Source of the DNA: CAZHMN01 sp964533705
GTDB lineage: Bacteria > Electryoneota > B3-LCP
NCBI GenBank assembly: GCA_964533705.1
Contig: CAZHMN010000042.1
Span: 1 to 24,327 of the forward strand
DNA length: 24,327 nt
Direction: 5' to 3'
Shown: piece after piece, positions 7,080 through 14,848 of the stretch
Numbering within the stretch: position 1 is the stretch's first letter
Layout: each line of letters begins with the position of its first letter
Translations under genes and position numbers: made by a program
Notes under the pieces: model-generated
What the model saw: the letters and a program-made list of their open reading frames with translations, nothing else
The model's database searches: none
Told to the model about the DNA's origin: nothing

Positions 7080-8867
7080 TTACACTCGGCGGACGAGGGA
7101 ACTATTTTCGTACTGGAGCTGATAGAGCCGATAATACAGGCCTCTTTTGCGCAGCAGTTGCTGGTGGGTGCCCGATTCCCGCACCTCGCCATCGTGCAGA
7201 ACGATGATGCGGTCGGCGCGCTGAATGGTGGAAAGGCGGTGGGCGATGACAATGGCGGTGCGACCTTCAAGCAGTCGGGCAATGCCACGCTGGATGAGCT
7301 GTTCCGTTTCGGTGTCCACGGCTGATGTCGCTTCGTCGAGGATCAATATGGGAGGGTCGTGCGCCAGGGCGCGGGCAAACGCCAAAAGCTGGCGTTCACC
7401 TGAAGACAAGGTGGCTCCCCGCTCTTCGAGCTTAGTATCGTAGCGGTCGGGGAGTTTTTCGATGAAATGATCGGCGCTGACGGCTTTAGAGGCTTCGACA
7501 GCCCGTTCTGAGCTTATTTCACTGCCGAGGCGAATGTTTTCCTCGACACTGCGAGCAAATATGAAGACGTCCTGCTGCACGACTCCGAGTTTCTGGCGCA
7601 GATCGCACTGGCGGATGTTGCGAATGTCCTCTCCATCCAGCAAGATGCGGCCTTCTTGAACATCATAGAATCTACTGAGCAGATTGATCAAAGTGCTCTT
7701 CCCCGCCCCGGTGTAACCCACGATGGCCACCGTCTGCCCCGGTTCAACGCGGAAGCTAACGTTGCGAAGGACCCATTCCCCTCCGGAATAGGCAAAGCTA
7801 ACGTTTTGAAATTCGATGGTATTGAGCTCAGATGCCAGCCGCCGGGGAGAGGGGGAATCTTTGACTTCGGGTTCCTCTTCCAGGAGTTTAAAGAGACGTT
7901 CGGAAGAGGCCATGGCACTCTGCAGAATATTGTATTTTTCGGCCAGATCCCGAACTGGACGGTAGAAGCGTTCGGCGTAAAGGATAAAAGCGATCAGGCT
8001 GCCCAGCGACAAAGTTTGATGGAGGATCATGCCACCGCCCGTCCAGAGAATCAAGGCGATGGCTATGGCCGATATCAACTCCACACCCGGGAAGAAAACG
8101 GCGAAATAGAAGATCGTACGCAGGTTGGATTCCAGCAGGCTTTGATTCAAATCGCCAAACCGTTTGAGGTTTATTCTTTCCCGGCGAAAGAGCTGGACAA
8201 CCCTCATGCCGATGATATTCTCCTGCAAATAGGCGTTGACGGCAGCCAGCCTTTTTCTCATCTGCCGGAAGGCATCACGAACCTTGATCTTGAACCAGAA
8301 GGTGATCCAAAAGAGGACGGGCAGCACCGAAAAGGTCACCAGGGCGAGCTTCCAATTCAAGATCAACATAACAACGATAATTCCCACCAAGAGAAATATA
8401 TCGCCGAAAATGGCGACGATTCCCTGCGTGAACATTTGGTTCAAGACTTCGACGTCGGATGAAATCCGGGTCATAATCCGGCCGACAGGATTACGATCGA
8501 AGAAGGATATGGAGAGCTGCGCCAACTTATCGAAGAGCTGGCTGCGAATGTCGAACATAATCCTCTGCCCCACCCAGTTGGTCAGATATATCTGCAGAAA
8601 ACGGCCGATGAACATGCCCGCGAGGATGAGAACATAAAGAACCAAAATCTGCAGAAGCCCACGCATATCGCCAGCAGGGATATAGACGTCCACGGCTTTC
8701 TTGGTCAATAGCGGGCCGACCAATTCGAGACCGGAAACCACCAGCAAAAGCAGGACTCCTCCGATCAGGTAAGATTTATAGGGGAGCCCATACTTCAACA
8801 GTCGTTTCATCAAGCGAGCGTCGTAGGCTCGGCCGGTGATTTCATCGTCGTAATTGGGATCGTGCAT
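7080..8867 (-). CDS. ABC exporter, fused membrane and ATPase domains (MsbA/LmrA type)
   Basis: This 595-residue half-transporter would use ATP to export lipids, drugs or peptides from the inner membrane. The type IV exporter membrane domain (about 20-320) has six hydrophobic segments, including residues 31-52, 72-95, 147-172 and 176-195. The nucleotide-binding domain carries Walker A GYTGAGKST (384-392), a Q-loop QQD (431-433), signature LSSGERQ (487-493), Walker B ILILDE with catalytic E512, and H543 in the switch AHRLST. All catalytic residues are canonical, so a homodimer is possible, although many relatives pair with a second subunit and none is adjacent. The ATG at 8867 has no clear ribosome site. 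The substrate is unknown. Confidence 0.9.
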   Translation of the reverse strand: MHDPNYDDEITGRAYDARLMKRLLKYGLPYKSYLIGGVLLLLVVSGLELVGPLLTKKAVDVYIPAGDMRGLLQILVLYVLILAGMFIGRFLQIYLTNWVGQRIMFDIRSQLFDKLAQLSISFFDRNPVGRIMTRISSDVEVLNQMFTQGIVAIFGDIFLLVGIIVVMLILNWKLALVTFSVLPVLFWITFWFKIKVRDAFRQMRKRLAAVNAYLQENIIGMRVVQLFRRERINLKRFGDLNQSLLESNLRTIFYFAVFFPGVELISAIAIALILWTGGGMILHQTLSLGSLIAFILYAERFYRPVRDLAEKYNILQSAMASSERLFKLLEEEPEVKDSPSPRRLASELNTIEFQNVSFAYSGGEWVLRNVSFRVEPGQTVAIVGYTGAGKSTLINLLSRFYDVQEGRILLDGEDIRNIRQCDLRQKLGVVQQDVFIFARSVEENIRLGSEISSERAVEASKAVSADHFIEKLPDRYDTKLEERGATLSSGERQLLAFARALAHDPPILILDEATSAVDTETEQLIQRGIARLLEGRTAIVIAHRLSTIQRADRIIVLHDGEVRESGTHQQLLRKRGLYYRLYQLQYENSSLVRRV

Positions 8868-8912
8868 ATAAAGTTCAGCAAGCTTTTACGATACCAGGAA
8901 ATGAATTAACTC

Positions 8913-8922
8913 AGTGATTATC
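8913..8922 (+). promoter_or_regulatory. Possible regulatory half-site upstream of the ABC gene
   Basis: AGTGATTATC here is identical to one arm plus the centre of the palindrome in the microcompartment promoter (11032-11041 region, reverse strand). It lies 46 bp upstream of the ABC gene start. A single 10-base match in AT-rich DNA is weak evidence. The rest of the 8868-9130 spacer shows no gene. Confidence 0.2.
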
Positions 8923-9130
8923 GGTTGATTCTCCTATAGGGATTAAGACTTGGAACTATATTGTTCTATATTTGGCACGGTGAGCCTGAAATTGCCGGGA
9001 AGCAGGGGAGGACTCTCATTATGGGCGGCTTTGTTCCGGATGATCGCAAGATAATTTTTAATTAGAGCTTTTGCACCACGATGCGCGCTGGGAGTGTTAC
9101 AGCACAGGGAGGAAATCGTCCGAGGCGTTC

Positions 9131-9571
9131 TCAGGAATTGGCCGCAGAGGTTCCGCGTTTTAAGGTTTCCTCAGATTGTACAATTACCCGAACTCCGGCG
9201 GAATTGCCTGCCTCGCTTAGTTTTTTCCGCAAGGTTTCAAAATCATCCTGACAGGCGCTGTAATCAATGACCGCCAAAAGGACGTGAAAACCGGCCAGAT
9301 TCCGTTCGAACCTCTCGGTGGTTTTGCAACCTGAATCCTTCAGTGCCTGAGATAGAACTCTCGAGTTCTTCAGCCCATCCTGGGAAAGCAAAATAGCCAG
9401 AATGCGTCCAGTGGGTTCGACGCCGTAGCTTTTGGGACCTTCTCTCTCGAGACGCTCCACGGCCTGCTGCACAATCTCGCGCATCCTCTCCAGGGTGGCG
9501 TTCTCTCCCAGTTCCTCTTTAGCAATCTGAGCGATCAGCCTGATTTGTTCTTCAGTTAGAGTTGACATCAT
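9131..9571 (-). CDS. ACT-domain protein of the microcompartment operon
   Basis: This 146-residue protein has two parts. Residues 1-45 (TLTEEQIRLIAQIAKEEL, then ERMREIVQQAVERL) form amphipathic helices resembling the encapsulation peptides that dock cargo inside bacterial microcompartments. From about 52 to 135, GRILAILLSQDGLKNSRVLSQAL...GFHVLLAVIDYS...FETLRKKL...VRVIVQSEE follows the layout of ACT domains of the UPF0237 type, small ligand-sensing modules. No enzyme motif is visible. Its ATG at 9571 overlaps the shell-protein stop (TGATG), so it is translationally coupled; a TTG three bases upstream is the alternative. A regulatory or cargo role inside the compartment is inferred from position and the N-terminal helices only. 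Confidence 0.6.
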   Translation of the reverse strand: MMSTLTEEQIRLIAQIAKEELGENATLERMREIVQQAVERLEREGPKSYGVEPTGRILAILLSQDGLKNSRVLSQALKDSGCKTTERFERNLAGFHVLLAVIDYSACQDDFETLRKKLSEAGNSAGVRVIVQSEETLKRGTSAANS

Positions 9572-10152
9572 CAAGACAATGAATTGAAGATTTCCTCCCT
9601 CGGTTGAGGGATAAGGACCTTACGCACCAATAGGCCCACTTCTCTAGCGACCATAGCTCCGGCTTCGAGGGCTGATCTCACCGCGGCCACGTCACCGGTC
9701 ATGGTGAAAAAGGCTTTCCCGCCAATGCCGATGCCCATGCGAATCTCCATCAAAGTCACCTGGGCCGTTTTGGCGGCCCGGTCAGCAGCAAGGACGCAGG
9801 AGGCCACCGAGAAGGTTTCGAGAATCCCCAAAGCATCAATCTTAGGCTGTTCGGTTGAAGCCACGAAAGCGGAAAACACCTGGGGGTGCAGGTTAGGGAT
9901 GATGAAGTCATCCACGTAGGCGTTGCTGCCCACGTTGCGACCCCGTTCCACAGAGGAGCGGACCGCCGCCGTATCCCCTTTTACAATGGCGATATACTTC
10001 CCGGAGCAGATGGTTTTAGCCACGATCAGTTCCACTTGACTGACCTTGAGCATGGCGTCAGTGGCCTCGATGCCGACGGCGATGGAGTTGAATTCCACCA
10101 TACCGAGGGCATTGGTGTGCGTCTGGGGTTCGCTCTGCTTGTGATCTGTCAT
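9571..10152 (-). CDS. pduT: PduT-like tandem-BMC shell protein (BMC-T)
   Basis: This 193-residue protein forms trimers that tile the facets of a bacterial microcompartment shell. It has two BMC domains, about 15-100 and 103-190. The first runs ALGMVEFNSIAVGIEATDAML and contains TICSGKYIA, where C49 matches the PduT cysteine that holds a [4Fe-4S] cluster at the trimer axis. The second (ALGILETFSVASCVLAADRAAK, then GIGGKAFFTMTGDVAAV) is also very close to the Salmonella PduT pattern. A 14-residue polar extension precedes the first domain. The ATG at 10152 is preferred, with AGGA just upstream; a TTG at 10170 would add six residues. It lies 53 bp after pduL in the same operon. No BMC-H or BMC-P gene is in the window. 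Confidence 0.9.
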   Translation of the reverse strand: MTDHKQSEPQTHTNALGMVEFNSIAVGIEATDAMLKVSQVELIVAKTICSGKYIAIVKGDTAAVRSSVERGRNVGSNAYVDDFIIPNLHPQVFSAFVASTEQPKIDALGILETFSVASCVLAADRAAKTAQVTLMEIRMGIGIGGKAFFTMTGDVAAVRSALEAGAMVAREVGLLVRKVLIPQPREEIFNSLS

Positions 10153-10205
10153 GTATCCTACAATAGACAAAAGGCCGACTCGATTTATTTAAACCTGATA
10201 ATCCG

Positions 10206-10982
10206 CTAACGGAATTCAAAGAGACCTTTGACGCGGCCCAGATCGCGGGCCGCCGGGGTGAGGATCGTATCGCGCTCGATCAGGATGGTCATTCCCTGAC
10301 GTTCGGCTTTGCGGACGTCATACTCACTATAGAGCCGCTTGTGCGGATAGTATTTCCGGTCGTTATGTGAAGGTGCCGAGCCAACTTTAAACAGGACGGC
10401 CTGGTCACCGGTACTGGCACCCGAAGCATTGGCTTCATCGGTATCCAGGTGGAAATCGAGCCGATAGTCTTCACTTACCCGGATCAGGACATCGCCGAAG
10501 ATTATAGTGCGGGGTGCCGATCGAAGGTTATCCGGAATCGGCGCGGACAGGGCCATAAAGACGATCTCTTTATCCACCACGTCATATTCGCGGGCATCGC
10601 GGGGCGTCATGTGGACGTGGCGCTGGGCCAGGATAACGCCCTGGTTGATTTCGACTCTCCCCACCGGCCCGATCAATGTTATTCCTGGACTCCCTTCGTG
10701 ATCTCCCGAATCACGGACGGGGGGATTCAAACCCAGGCGAACGGCATCGGTACGCGCCAGTTCCACCTGGCTCGCCTGGCGGAAGGGGCCCAGCAGTCGG
10801 ACATTGTCAATTCTCCCCACCGACGTCGCCAGACTGACAAACTGATCCGTGGCAAATTGTCCCTTTTGCGTCAGGTCTTTGGTTCGAACCAGAGAAGCGT
10901 CCGGCCCGAAAAGGCGGTGATAATCGTCCTTGCTGAGGTGGACGTGACGGGGAGACACCCCAACGGGTATCGGTTTTTTCAC
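10206..10982 (-). CDS. pduL: PduL-type phosphotransacylase with C-terminal extension
   Basis: This enzyme interconverts acyl-CoA and acyl-phosphate (acetyl or propionyl), recycling CoA inside microcompartments. The two PduL half-domains each carry a metal-binding histidine motif: RHVHLS (H13, H15) and QRHVHMTP (H122, H124). A third family motif, FHLDTDEANAS (177-187), supplies H178. Unlike many compartment PduLs, it has no N-terminal encapsulation helix: the catalytic domain starts at residue 4. About 45 extra residues follow the catalytic part and end in ILTPAARDLGRVKGL, a TPAARDL motif seen in other microcompartment-linked proteins. The start is GTG at 10982, about 35 bases after the predicted transcription start, with no clear ribosome site. 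Confidence 0.9.
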   Translation of the reverse strand: MKKPIPVGVSPRHVHLSKDDYHRLFGPDASLVRTKDLTQKGQFATDQFVSLATSVGRIDNVRLLGPFRQASQVELARTDAVRLGLNPPVRDSGDHEGSPGITLIGPVGRVEINQGVILAQRHVHMTPRDAREYDVVDKEIVFMALSAPIPDNLRSAPRTIIFGDVLIRVSEDYRLDFHLDTDEANASGASTGDQAVLFKVGSAPSHNDRKYYPHKRLYSEYDVRKAERQGMTILIERDTILTPAARDLGRVKGLFEFR

Positions 10983-11023
10983 AGTGTGCCGGCCAATCGG
11001 GTAATAATAACTAACGCTGGCTT

Positions 11024-11052
11024 AAGATAATCACTATTATCGGCAATGTCAA
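11024..11052 (-). promoter_or_regulatory. Consensus promoter of the microcompartment operon
   Basis: On the minus strand, TTGACA (11047-11052) and TATCTT (11024-11029) are 17 bp apart. Transcription would begin near 11017 and cover pduL, the shell gene and the ACT gene. Confidence 0.75.
11026..11041. promoter_or_regulatory. Palindromic operator candidate in the microcompartment promoter
   Basis: GATAATCACTATTATC is a perfect 6-bp inverted repeat (GATAAT/ATTATC) around CACT. It fills most of the spacer and overlaps the -10 box. Occupation by a dimeric repressor would block transcription. The regulator is not in this window. Confidence 0.5.
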
Positions 11053-11078
11053 GTGAAAAGCCCGCTTCAAGCGCAAAT

Positions 11079-11111
11079 GAGAAGCAGACGGAGAGATTCC
11101 GCCTGCTTCTC
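11079..11111 (-). terminator. Hairpin after the aconitase gene, likely terminator
   Basis: Two perfect stem blocks (GAGAAGCAG/CTGCTTCTC and CGGA/TCCG) are joined by a single A-C mismatch around the loop GAGAT. The hairpin lies 24 bases after the aconitase stop codon and before the microcompartment promoter. The T-run after it is short (ATTTG), so termination may be partial. Confidence 0.55.
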
Positions 11112-11134
11112 CAGATATCATCACGGGAGCGAAT

Positions 11135-13057
11135 CTACTTTCGACGCACCGTATTGATCAAGCCTCCCGCCAAAATAATATTTAATTCTCTCTCGGTCAG
11201 GTTATGATGGGCCACTATTGATCTCTCGCTTTTAGGCGCTTTTATCTTAATCTCAGTGCCAGCCTTCAATTGGGCGTGAATATCGCTTATAACCACCCTC
11301 TCGCCTTGCTCTAAGGTATCATAATCCGCGGGATCGGCGAATACAAGCGGCAGGATGCCGAAGTTGATGAGGTTCGATCGGTGGATGCGGGCGAAACTCT
11401 TCACCAGAACAACGCGAAGGCCCAAGTAGCGCGGCGCCAGGGCGGCGTGTTCGCGACTGGACCCCTGACCGTAATTCACACCGCCAATGACCATCCCGTA
11501 CTGGAACTCCCTAGCACGCGCCGGGAAGGTGGGATCAATGCGCACAAAGGCGAACTCGGAAATGGCGGGGATGTTCGACCTCAGAGGCAAAACTTTGTTC
11601 CCGGCAGGCAGTATCGAATCGGTACTGATATTGTCCCCGGTTTTGAGAAGGATATCAAGAGTCATTTCTTCGGGTAAAGCATCCAGATCCTTCAGGGGAA
11701 TGATGTTGGGGCCGCGTTTGATTTCAATGGACGATCCATCCTCAGGTGGAAAAACCAGCAGGCGGTCGTTGACGATTTCGCGTTCGGGCAGCTCCATTTT
11801 GGGATACTCCCCCAGCTCCCTGGGATCGGTAATTTTGCCGTTAATGGCAGCGGCGACCGCCGTTTCCGGGCTGCAGAGATAAACCTGGTCGTCCTCTGTC
11901 CCCGATCGTCCGGGGAAATTCCGGGGGAAGGTTCTAAGAGAAATGGTTCCCGTCGCCGGGGCCTGACCCATACCGATGCAGCCCAAACAACCGCTCTGAT
12001 GAATCCTGGCACCCGATCGGATCAGAGTCTGGACGCCGCCCAGCGCCGCTACGTTTTCCAATACCTGCTGACTGCCGGGATTGATCTCAAAGGAGACCTG
12101 GGGATGTGCGGTTCGCCCGATCATGGTACGTGCGACTACCAGGAGATCCCGCAGCGCGGAATTGGCTGATGATCCGACAATGACCTGGTGCACCGGACGA
12201 CCGGCCACCTCTCGGACGGGGACGACGTTATCCGGAGAAACGGGACAGGCAATCAAAGGTTCAAGTTTGGACAGATCTATGTAATCCTCTTCATCGTACC
12301 GGGCGTCGGGGTCCGCCGCAATCTCGGTCCAAACGTCCTCTCTGCCCTGGGCGAACAGGTATTTGCGAGTATTGGCATCCGAAGGGAATACTGTCGTCGT
12401 AGCCCCGAGTTCGGCACCCATATTGGCGATACTGGCTCGATCACCGACCGAAAGATTCGCCACTCCGGAGCCGTAGTACTCGATTATTTTCCCGACGCCT
12501 CCTTTGACGGTATGACGGCGCAGCATCTCCAGAATCAAATCCTTGGCCGATACCCAGGGGGGGAATTTGCCTTCCAGCTTTACTCCCATCACCCGGGGCA
12601 TGATGAGGCTGAAGGGTTCGCCGGCCATAGCCATGGCGACGTCCATGCCACCGACACCGATGGCCAACATACCCAGCGCACCGCCGGTGCACGTATGAGA
12701 GTCGGAACCCAGGAGGGTTTTCCCCGGTATACCGAAGCGTTCCAGGTGCACCTGGTGGGACACACCGTTTCCAGGGCGGGAGAAGACAGCACCATATTTT
12801 GCCGCGCAGCTCTGTAGAAATTGGTGATCATCTGCGTTGCGGTAATCCGTCTGCAGAAGATTATGATCTACATAGCTGACCGACAACTCGGTTTTGACGC
12901 GAGGTATGCCCATGGCTTCGAATTCCAGATAAGCCAGAGTGCCGGTAGCATCCTGCGTGAAGGTCTGATCAATGCGGATGGCGATCTCGGTCCCCGGTTT
13001 CATCTGTCCGGAGACGAGATGAGAAGCAATCAATTTTTGGGCGACATTCAAAGACAT
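11135..13057 (-). CDS. acnA: Aconitate hydratase, Aquifex type
   Basis: This 640-residue enzyme would isomerise citrate and isocitrate in the cytoplasm. It has the aconitase catalytic domains 1-3 (SDSHTCTGG at 118-126, SGCLGCIGMGQAPATG at 355-370) and a C-terminal swivel domain with YGQGSSREHAA (529-539), which carries the catalytic serine and arginine. The size and order match the shorter family once called putative Aquifex-type aconitase, not AcnA/AcnB of E. coli. The site that normally reads SCTN, whose cysteine is an iron-sulfur ligand, reads SSAN here (S296-N299), leaving C357 and C360. Related 3-isopropylmalate or homoaconitate activity is possible. GAGGTG (13064-13069) precedes the ATG. 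Confidence 0.85.
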   Translation of the reverse strand: MSLNVAQKLIASHLVSGQMKPGTEIAIRIDQTFTQDATGTLAYLEFEAMGIPRVKTELSVSYVDHNLLQTDYRNADDHQFLQSCAAKYGAVFSRPGNGVSHQVHLERFGIPGKTLLGSDSHTCTGGALGMLAIGVGGMDVAMAMAGEPFSLIMPRVMGVKLEGKFPPWVSAKDLILEMLRRHTVKGGVGKIIEYYGSGVANLSVGDRASIANMGAELGATTTVFPSDANTRKYLFAQGREDVWTEIAADPDARYDEEDYIDLSKLEPLIACPVSPDNVVPVREVAGRPVHQVIVGSSANSALRDLLVVARTMIGRTAHPQVSFEINPGSQQVLENVAALGGVQTLIRSGARIHQSGCLGCIGMGQAPATGTISLRTFPRNFPGRSGTEDDQVYLCSPETAVAAAINGKITDPRELGEYPKMELPEREIVNDRLLVFPPEDGSSIEIKRGPNIIPLKDLDALPEEMTLDILLKTGDNISTDSILPAGNKVLPLRSNIPAISEFAFVRIDPTFPARAREFQYGMVIGGVNYGQGSSREHAALAPRYLGLRVVLVKSFARIHRSNLINFGILPLVFADPADYDTLEQGERVVISDIHAQLKAGTEIKIKAPKSERSIVAHHNLTERELNIILAGGLINTVRRK

Positions 13058-13170
13058 TTTTCACCTCATAATAAGATTCTACCGATTATCACTTTAATAT
13101 GAGTACGATTCCGATTCAGGGATCGTGGGGTAGATTCAGAAGCGGGTTTATTTATCCGGCCATGACGGCC

Positions 13171-14439
13171 TTAATCAATCACCCGGAAATCGAGGTAGGG
13201 GTGGAGGACTTCCGGCACAATGACCGTTGCTTCGTCCGTCTGGTAGGTTTCCAATAAGGCCACCATCAACCGGGAGGTGGCCACTCCTGAGCCGTTCAGG
13301 GTATGCAGGAAGCGCGATTTGCCGCCCTTCTGTTCGCGAAAACGGATTCCCGCTCGGCGAGCCTGGAAATCCTCAAAATTGGATACTGAGGAGGTTTCCA
13401 GCCACTTTCCCTCGGCAGGCGCCCAGGTTTCGATATCGTAGGTTTTAGCTGAAGCGAAAGACAGATCCCCGGTGCACAGCTCTACGACCCGGTAGTGCAA
13501 TTCGAGTTTCTGTAGTATCTCTTCGGCGTCGGTCAGGAGAGATTCCAACTCGTCATAGGAGGTGTCGGGATGCACAAACTTGACCAGTTCGACCTTATTG
13601 AATTGATGAACGCGCAGAAATCCGCGGGTTTCGCGGCCGTAGGAGCCCGCTTCCCGGCGAAAACAGGCGCTGTAGGCAGCGTACTTAATAGGCAAGCGGT
13701 CGCCCGGAATGATTTCATCGCGATGCAGGTTTGTGATGGGAACCTCGGCAGTCGGAATCAGGTAGAGCTCATCCCTGGGGATAAAATACATGTCATCTTC
13801 AAGCTTGGGCAATTGGCCAGTGCCGAACATGGATTGCGCGTTGGCCAGGAAGGGAGGAAACACCTCGACGTAGCCATGTTTGCGAACGTGAAAGTCCAGC
13901 ATGAAGTTGATCAGAGCGCGTTCCAGAGCAGCTCCTTTCCCCTTGTAAACGGGGAAACCCGATCCCGTTACCTTGGAGCCGCGCGGAAAGTCTAAAACGT
14001 CTAGTTCCTGCCCCAAGGTGAGGTGATCCTTGAGGGGGAAGTCGGTTTGGAGGGGTTCGCCCCAGCTTCGATAGAGGCGATTCATTGCGGCGGAATCGCC
14101 GACAGGGACGGTGGGATGGGGCAGGTTCGGCACCCATTCCAGGAGTTGATTCAGCTCCACCTGATTGCTTTTCAAGCGCTGGTCGTAGTCCTGAATCTTC
14201 TGGGAGACCCGCCGCATCTCAGCTTTTAGAGTTTCGGCATCCTCTCCGGATTTGATATGATTACCGATTTCTTTTGAAACTCGGTTACGGGTGGCTTTGA
14301 GCTGCTCGACCTCGACTAAGATACTGCGCCGTTCCTGATCCAGTTTTAGGATTTGATCCAGATCAACGGTTTCCTTTTTGTTATGGATGCTCTGCCGCAC
14401 CAGGTCGGCGTTTTCGCGGATGAACTTCAGATCGAGCAT
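13171..14439 (-). CDS. serS: Seryl-tRNA synthetase
   Basis: This class II synthetase charges tRNA-Ser (and tRNA-Sec where present) with serine. Its 422 residues are the normal length. The N-terminal antiparallel coiled coil (about 30-100) binds the long arm of tRNA-Ser. The catalytic domain has TAEVPIT (230-236) for serine binding, motif 2 around FRREAGSYGRETRG (260-273), and motif 3 around NGSGVATSRLMVALLE (382-397). The ATG at 14439 gives MLDLKFIRENADLV, the usual N-terminus. It lies 66 bases after a tRNA-Leu gene on the same strand and may be transcribed from the tRNA promoter. Confidence 0.97.
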   Translation of the reverse strand: MLDLKFIRENADLVRQSIHNKKETVDLDQILKLDQERRSILVEVEQLKATRNRVSKEIGNHIKSGEDAETLKAEMRRVSQKIQDYDQRLKSNQVELNQLLEWVPNLPHPTVPVGDSAAMNRLYRSWGEPLQTDFPLKDHLTLGQELDVLDFPRGSKVTGSGFPVYKGKGAALERALINFMLDFHVRKHGYVEVFPPFLANAQSMFGTGQLPKLEDDMYFIPRDELYLIPTAEVPITNLHRDEIIPGDRLPIKYAAYSACFRREAGSYGRETRGFLRVHQFNKVELVKFVHPDTSYDELESLLTDAEEILQKLELHYRVVELCTGDLSFASAKTYDIETWAPAEGKWLETSSVSNFEDFQARRAGIRFREQKGGKSRFLHTLNGSGVATSRLMVALLETYQTDEATVIVPEVLHPYLDFRVID

Positions 14440-14483
14440 AAAATATTGATCGGGGATAATTCAGAAGGAGACAGAAAGTAAGA

Positions 14484-14499
14484 CGGCCTCGGTGGGCCG
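14484..14499 (-). terminator. Small hairpin between tRNA-Leu and serS
   Basis: CGGCC/GGCCG with a six-base loop lies just after the tRNA 3' end on the minus strand. It may trim or partly terminate the transcript. Without a T-run it would let transcription continue into serS. Confidence 0.3.
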
Positions 14500-14505
14500 C
14501 AAGCG

Positions 14506-14590
14506 TGCCGGGGGTGGGAATCGAACCCACACGGTCCTATGGACCGGGGGATTTTGAGTCCCCTGCGTCTACCAGTTTCACCACCCCGGC
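14506..14590 (-). tRNA. tRNA-Leu (anticodon CAA)
   Basis: This 85-nucleotide class II tRNA has acceptor arms GCCGGGG/CCCCGGC and discriminator A. The anticodon stem GGGGA/TCCCC encloses the loop CTCAAAA, giving anticodon CAA for codon UUG. It has a long variable arm (CGGTCC/GGACCG), as expected for leucine, and a T-arm GTGGG-TTCGATT-CCCAC. The 3' CCA is not encoded. A consensus promoter lies seven bases upstream of the mature 5' end. Confidence 0.97.
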
Positions 14591-14603
14591 AGAGGTTCAG
14601 CAT

Positions 14604-14632
14604 AATGTAATATGAATCGGGTATAAAGTCAA
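14604..14632 (-). promoter_or_regulatory. Promoter of tRNA-Leu, possibly also serS
   Basis: On the minus strand, TTGACT (14627-14632) and TACATT (14604-14609) are 17 bp apart. The predicted start falls about seven bases before the tRNA, leaving a short 5' leader for RNase P. Confidence 0.75.
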
Positions 14633-14848
14633 GTATTTTTAAACTCATTGATTTTTCGCTCAGGCTCAGAACAGGAAACCAAGCCCAATAATTTGGTGAA
14701 AAAATCTTTTCTTTTCCAGCTTTTTTAAGTATCTTAAATACTTGGACGTACGACTGCAAATATGCGGCTTGCAACATACATGATCTATCGCATCAACTCC
14801 ATCAATCCACAGATACGGCTAATCCGTAAAGTTGTGGAGATTCTGCAG

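Noticed and set aside
7656..8462. 268-codon open frame on the + strand
   Set aside because: It lies wholly inside the ABC exporter gene on the other strand, has no recognisable domain or ribosome site, and reads as an antisense shadow.
8868..9130. A gene in the spacer before the ABC exporter
   Set aside because: No open frame of useful length with a start and ribosome site was seen on either strand.
12188..12817. 209-codon open frame on the + strand
   Set aside because: It is antisense to the aconitase gene, whose protein has clear family motifs throughout; the antisense product has none.
14427..14777. 116-codon open frame covering the tRNA
   Set aside because: The frame reads through tRNA-Leu, whose cloverleaf is complete, and resembles no protein family.
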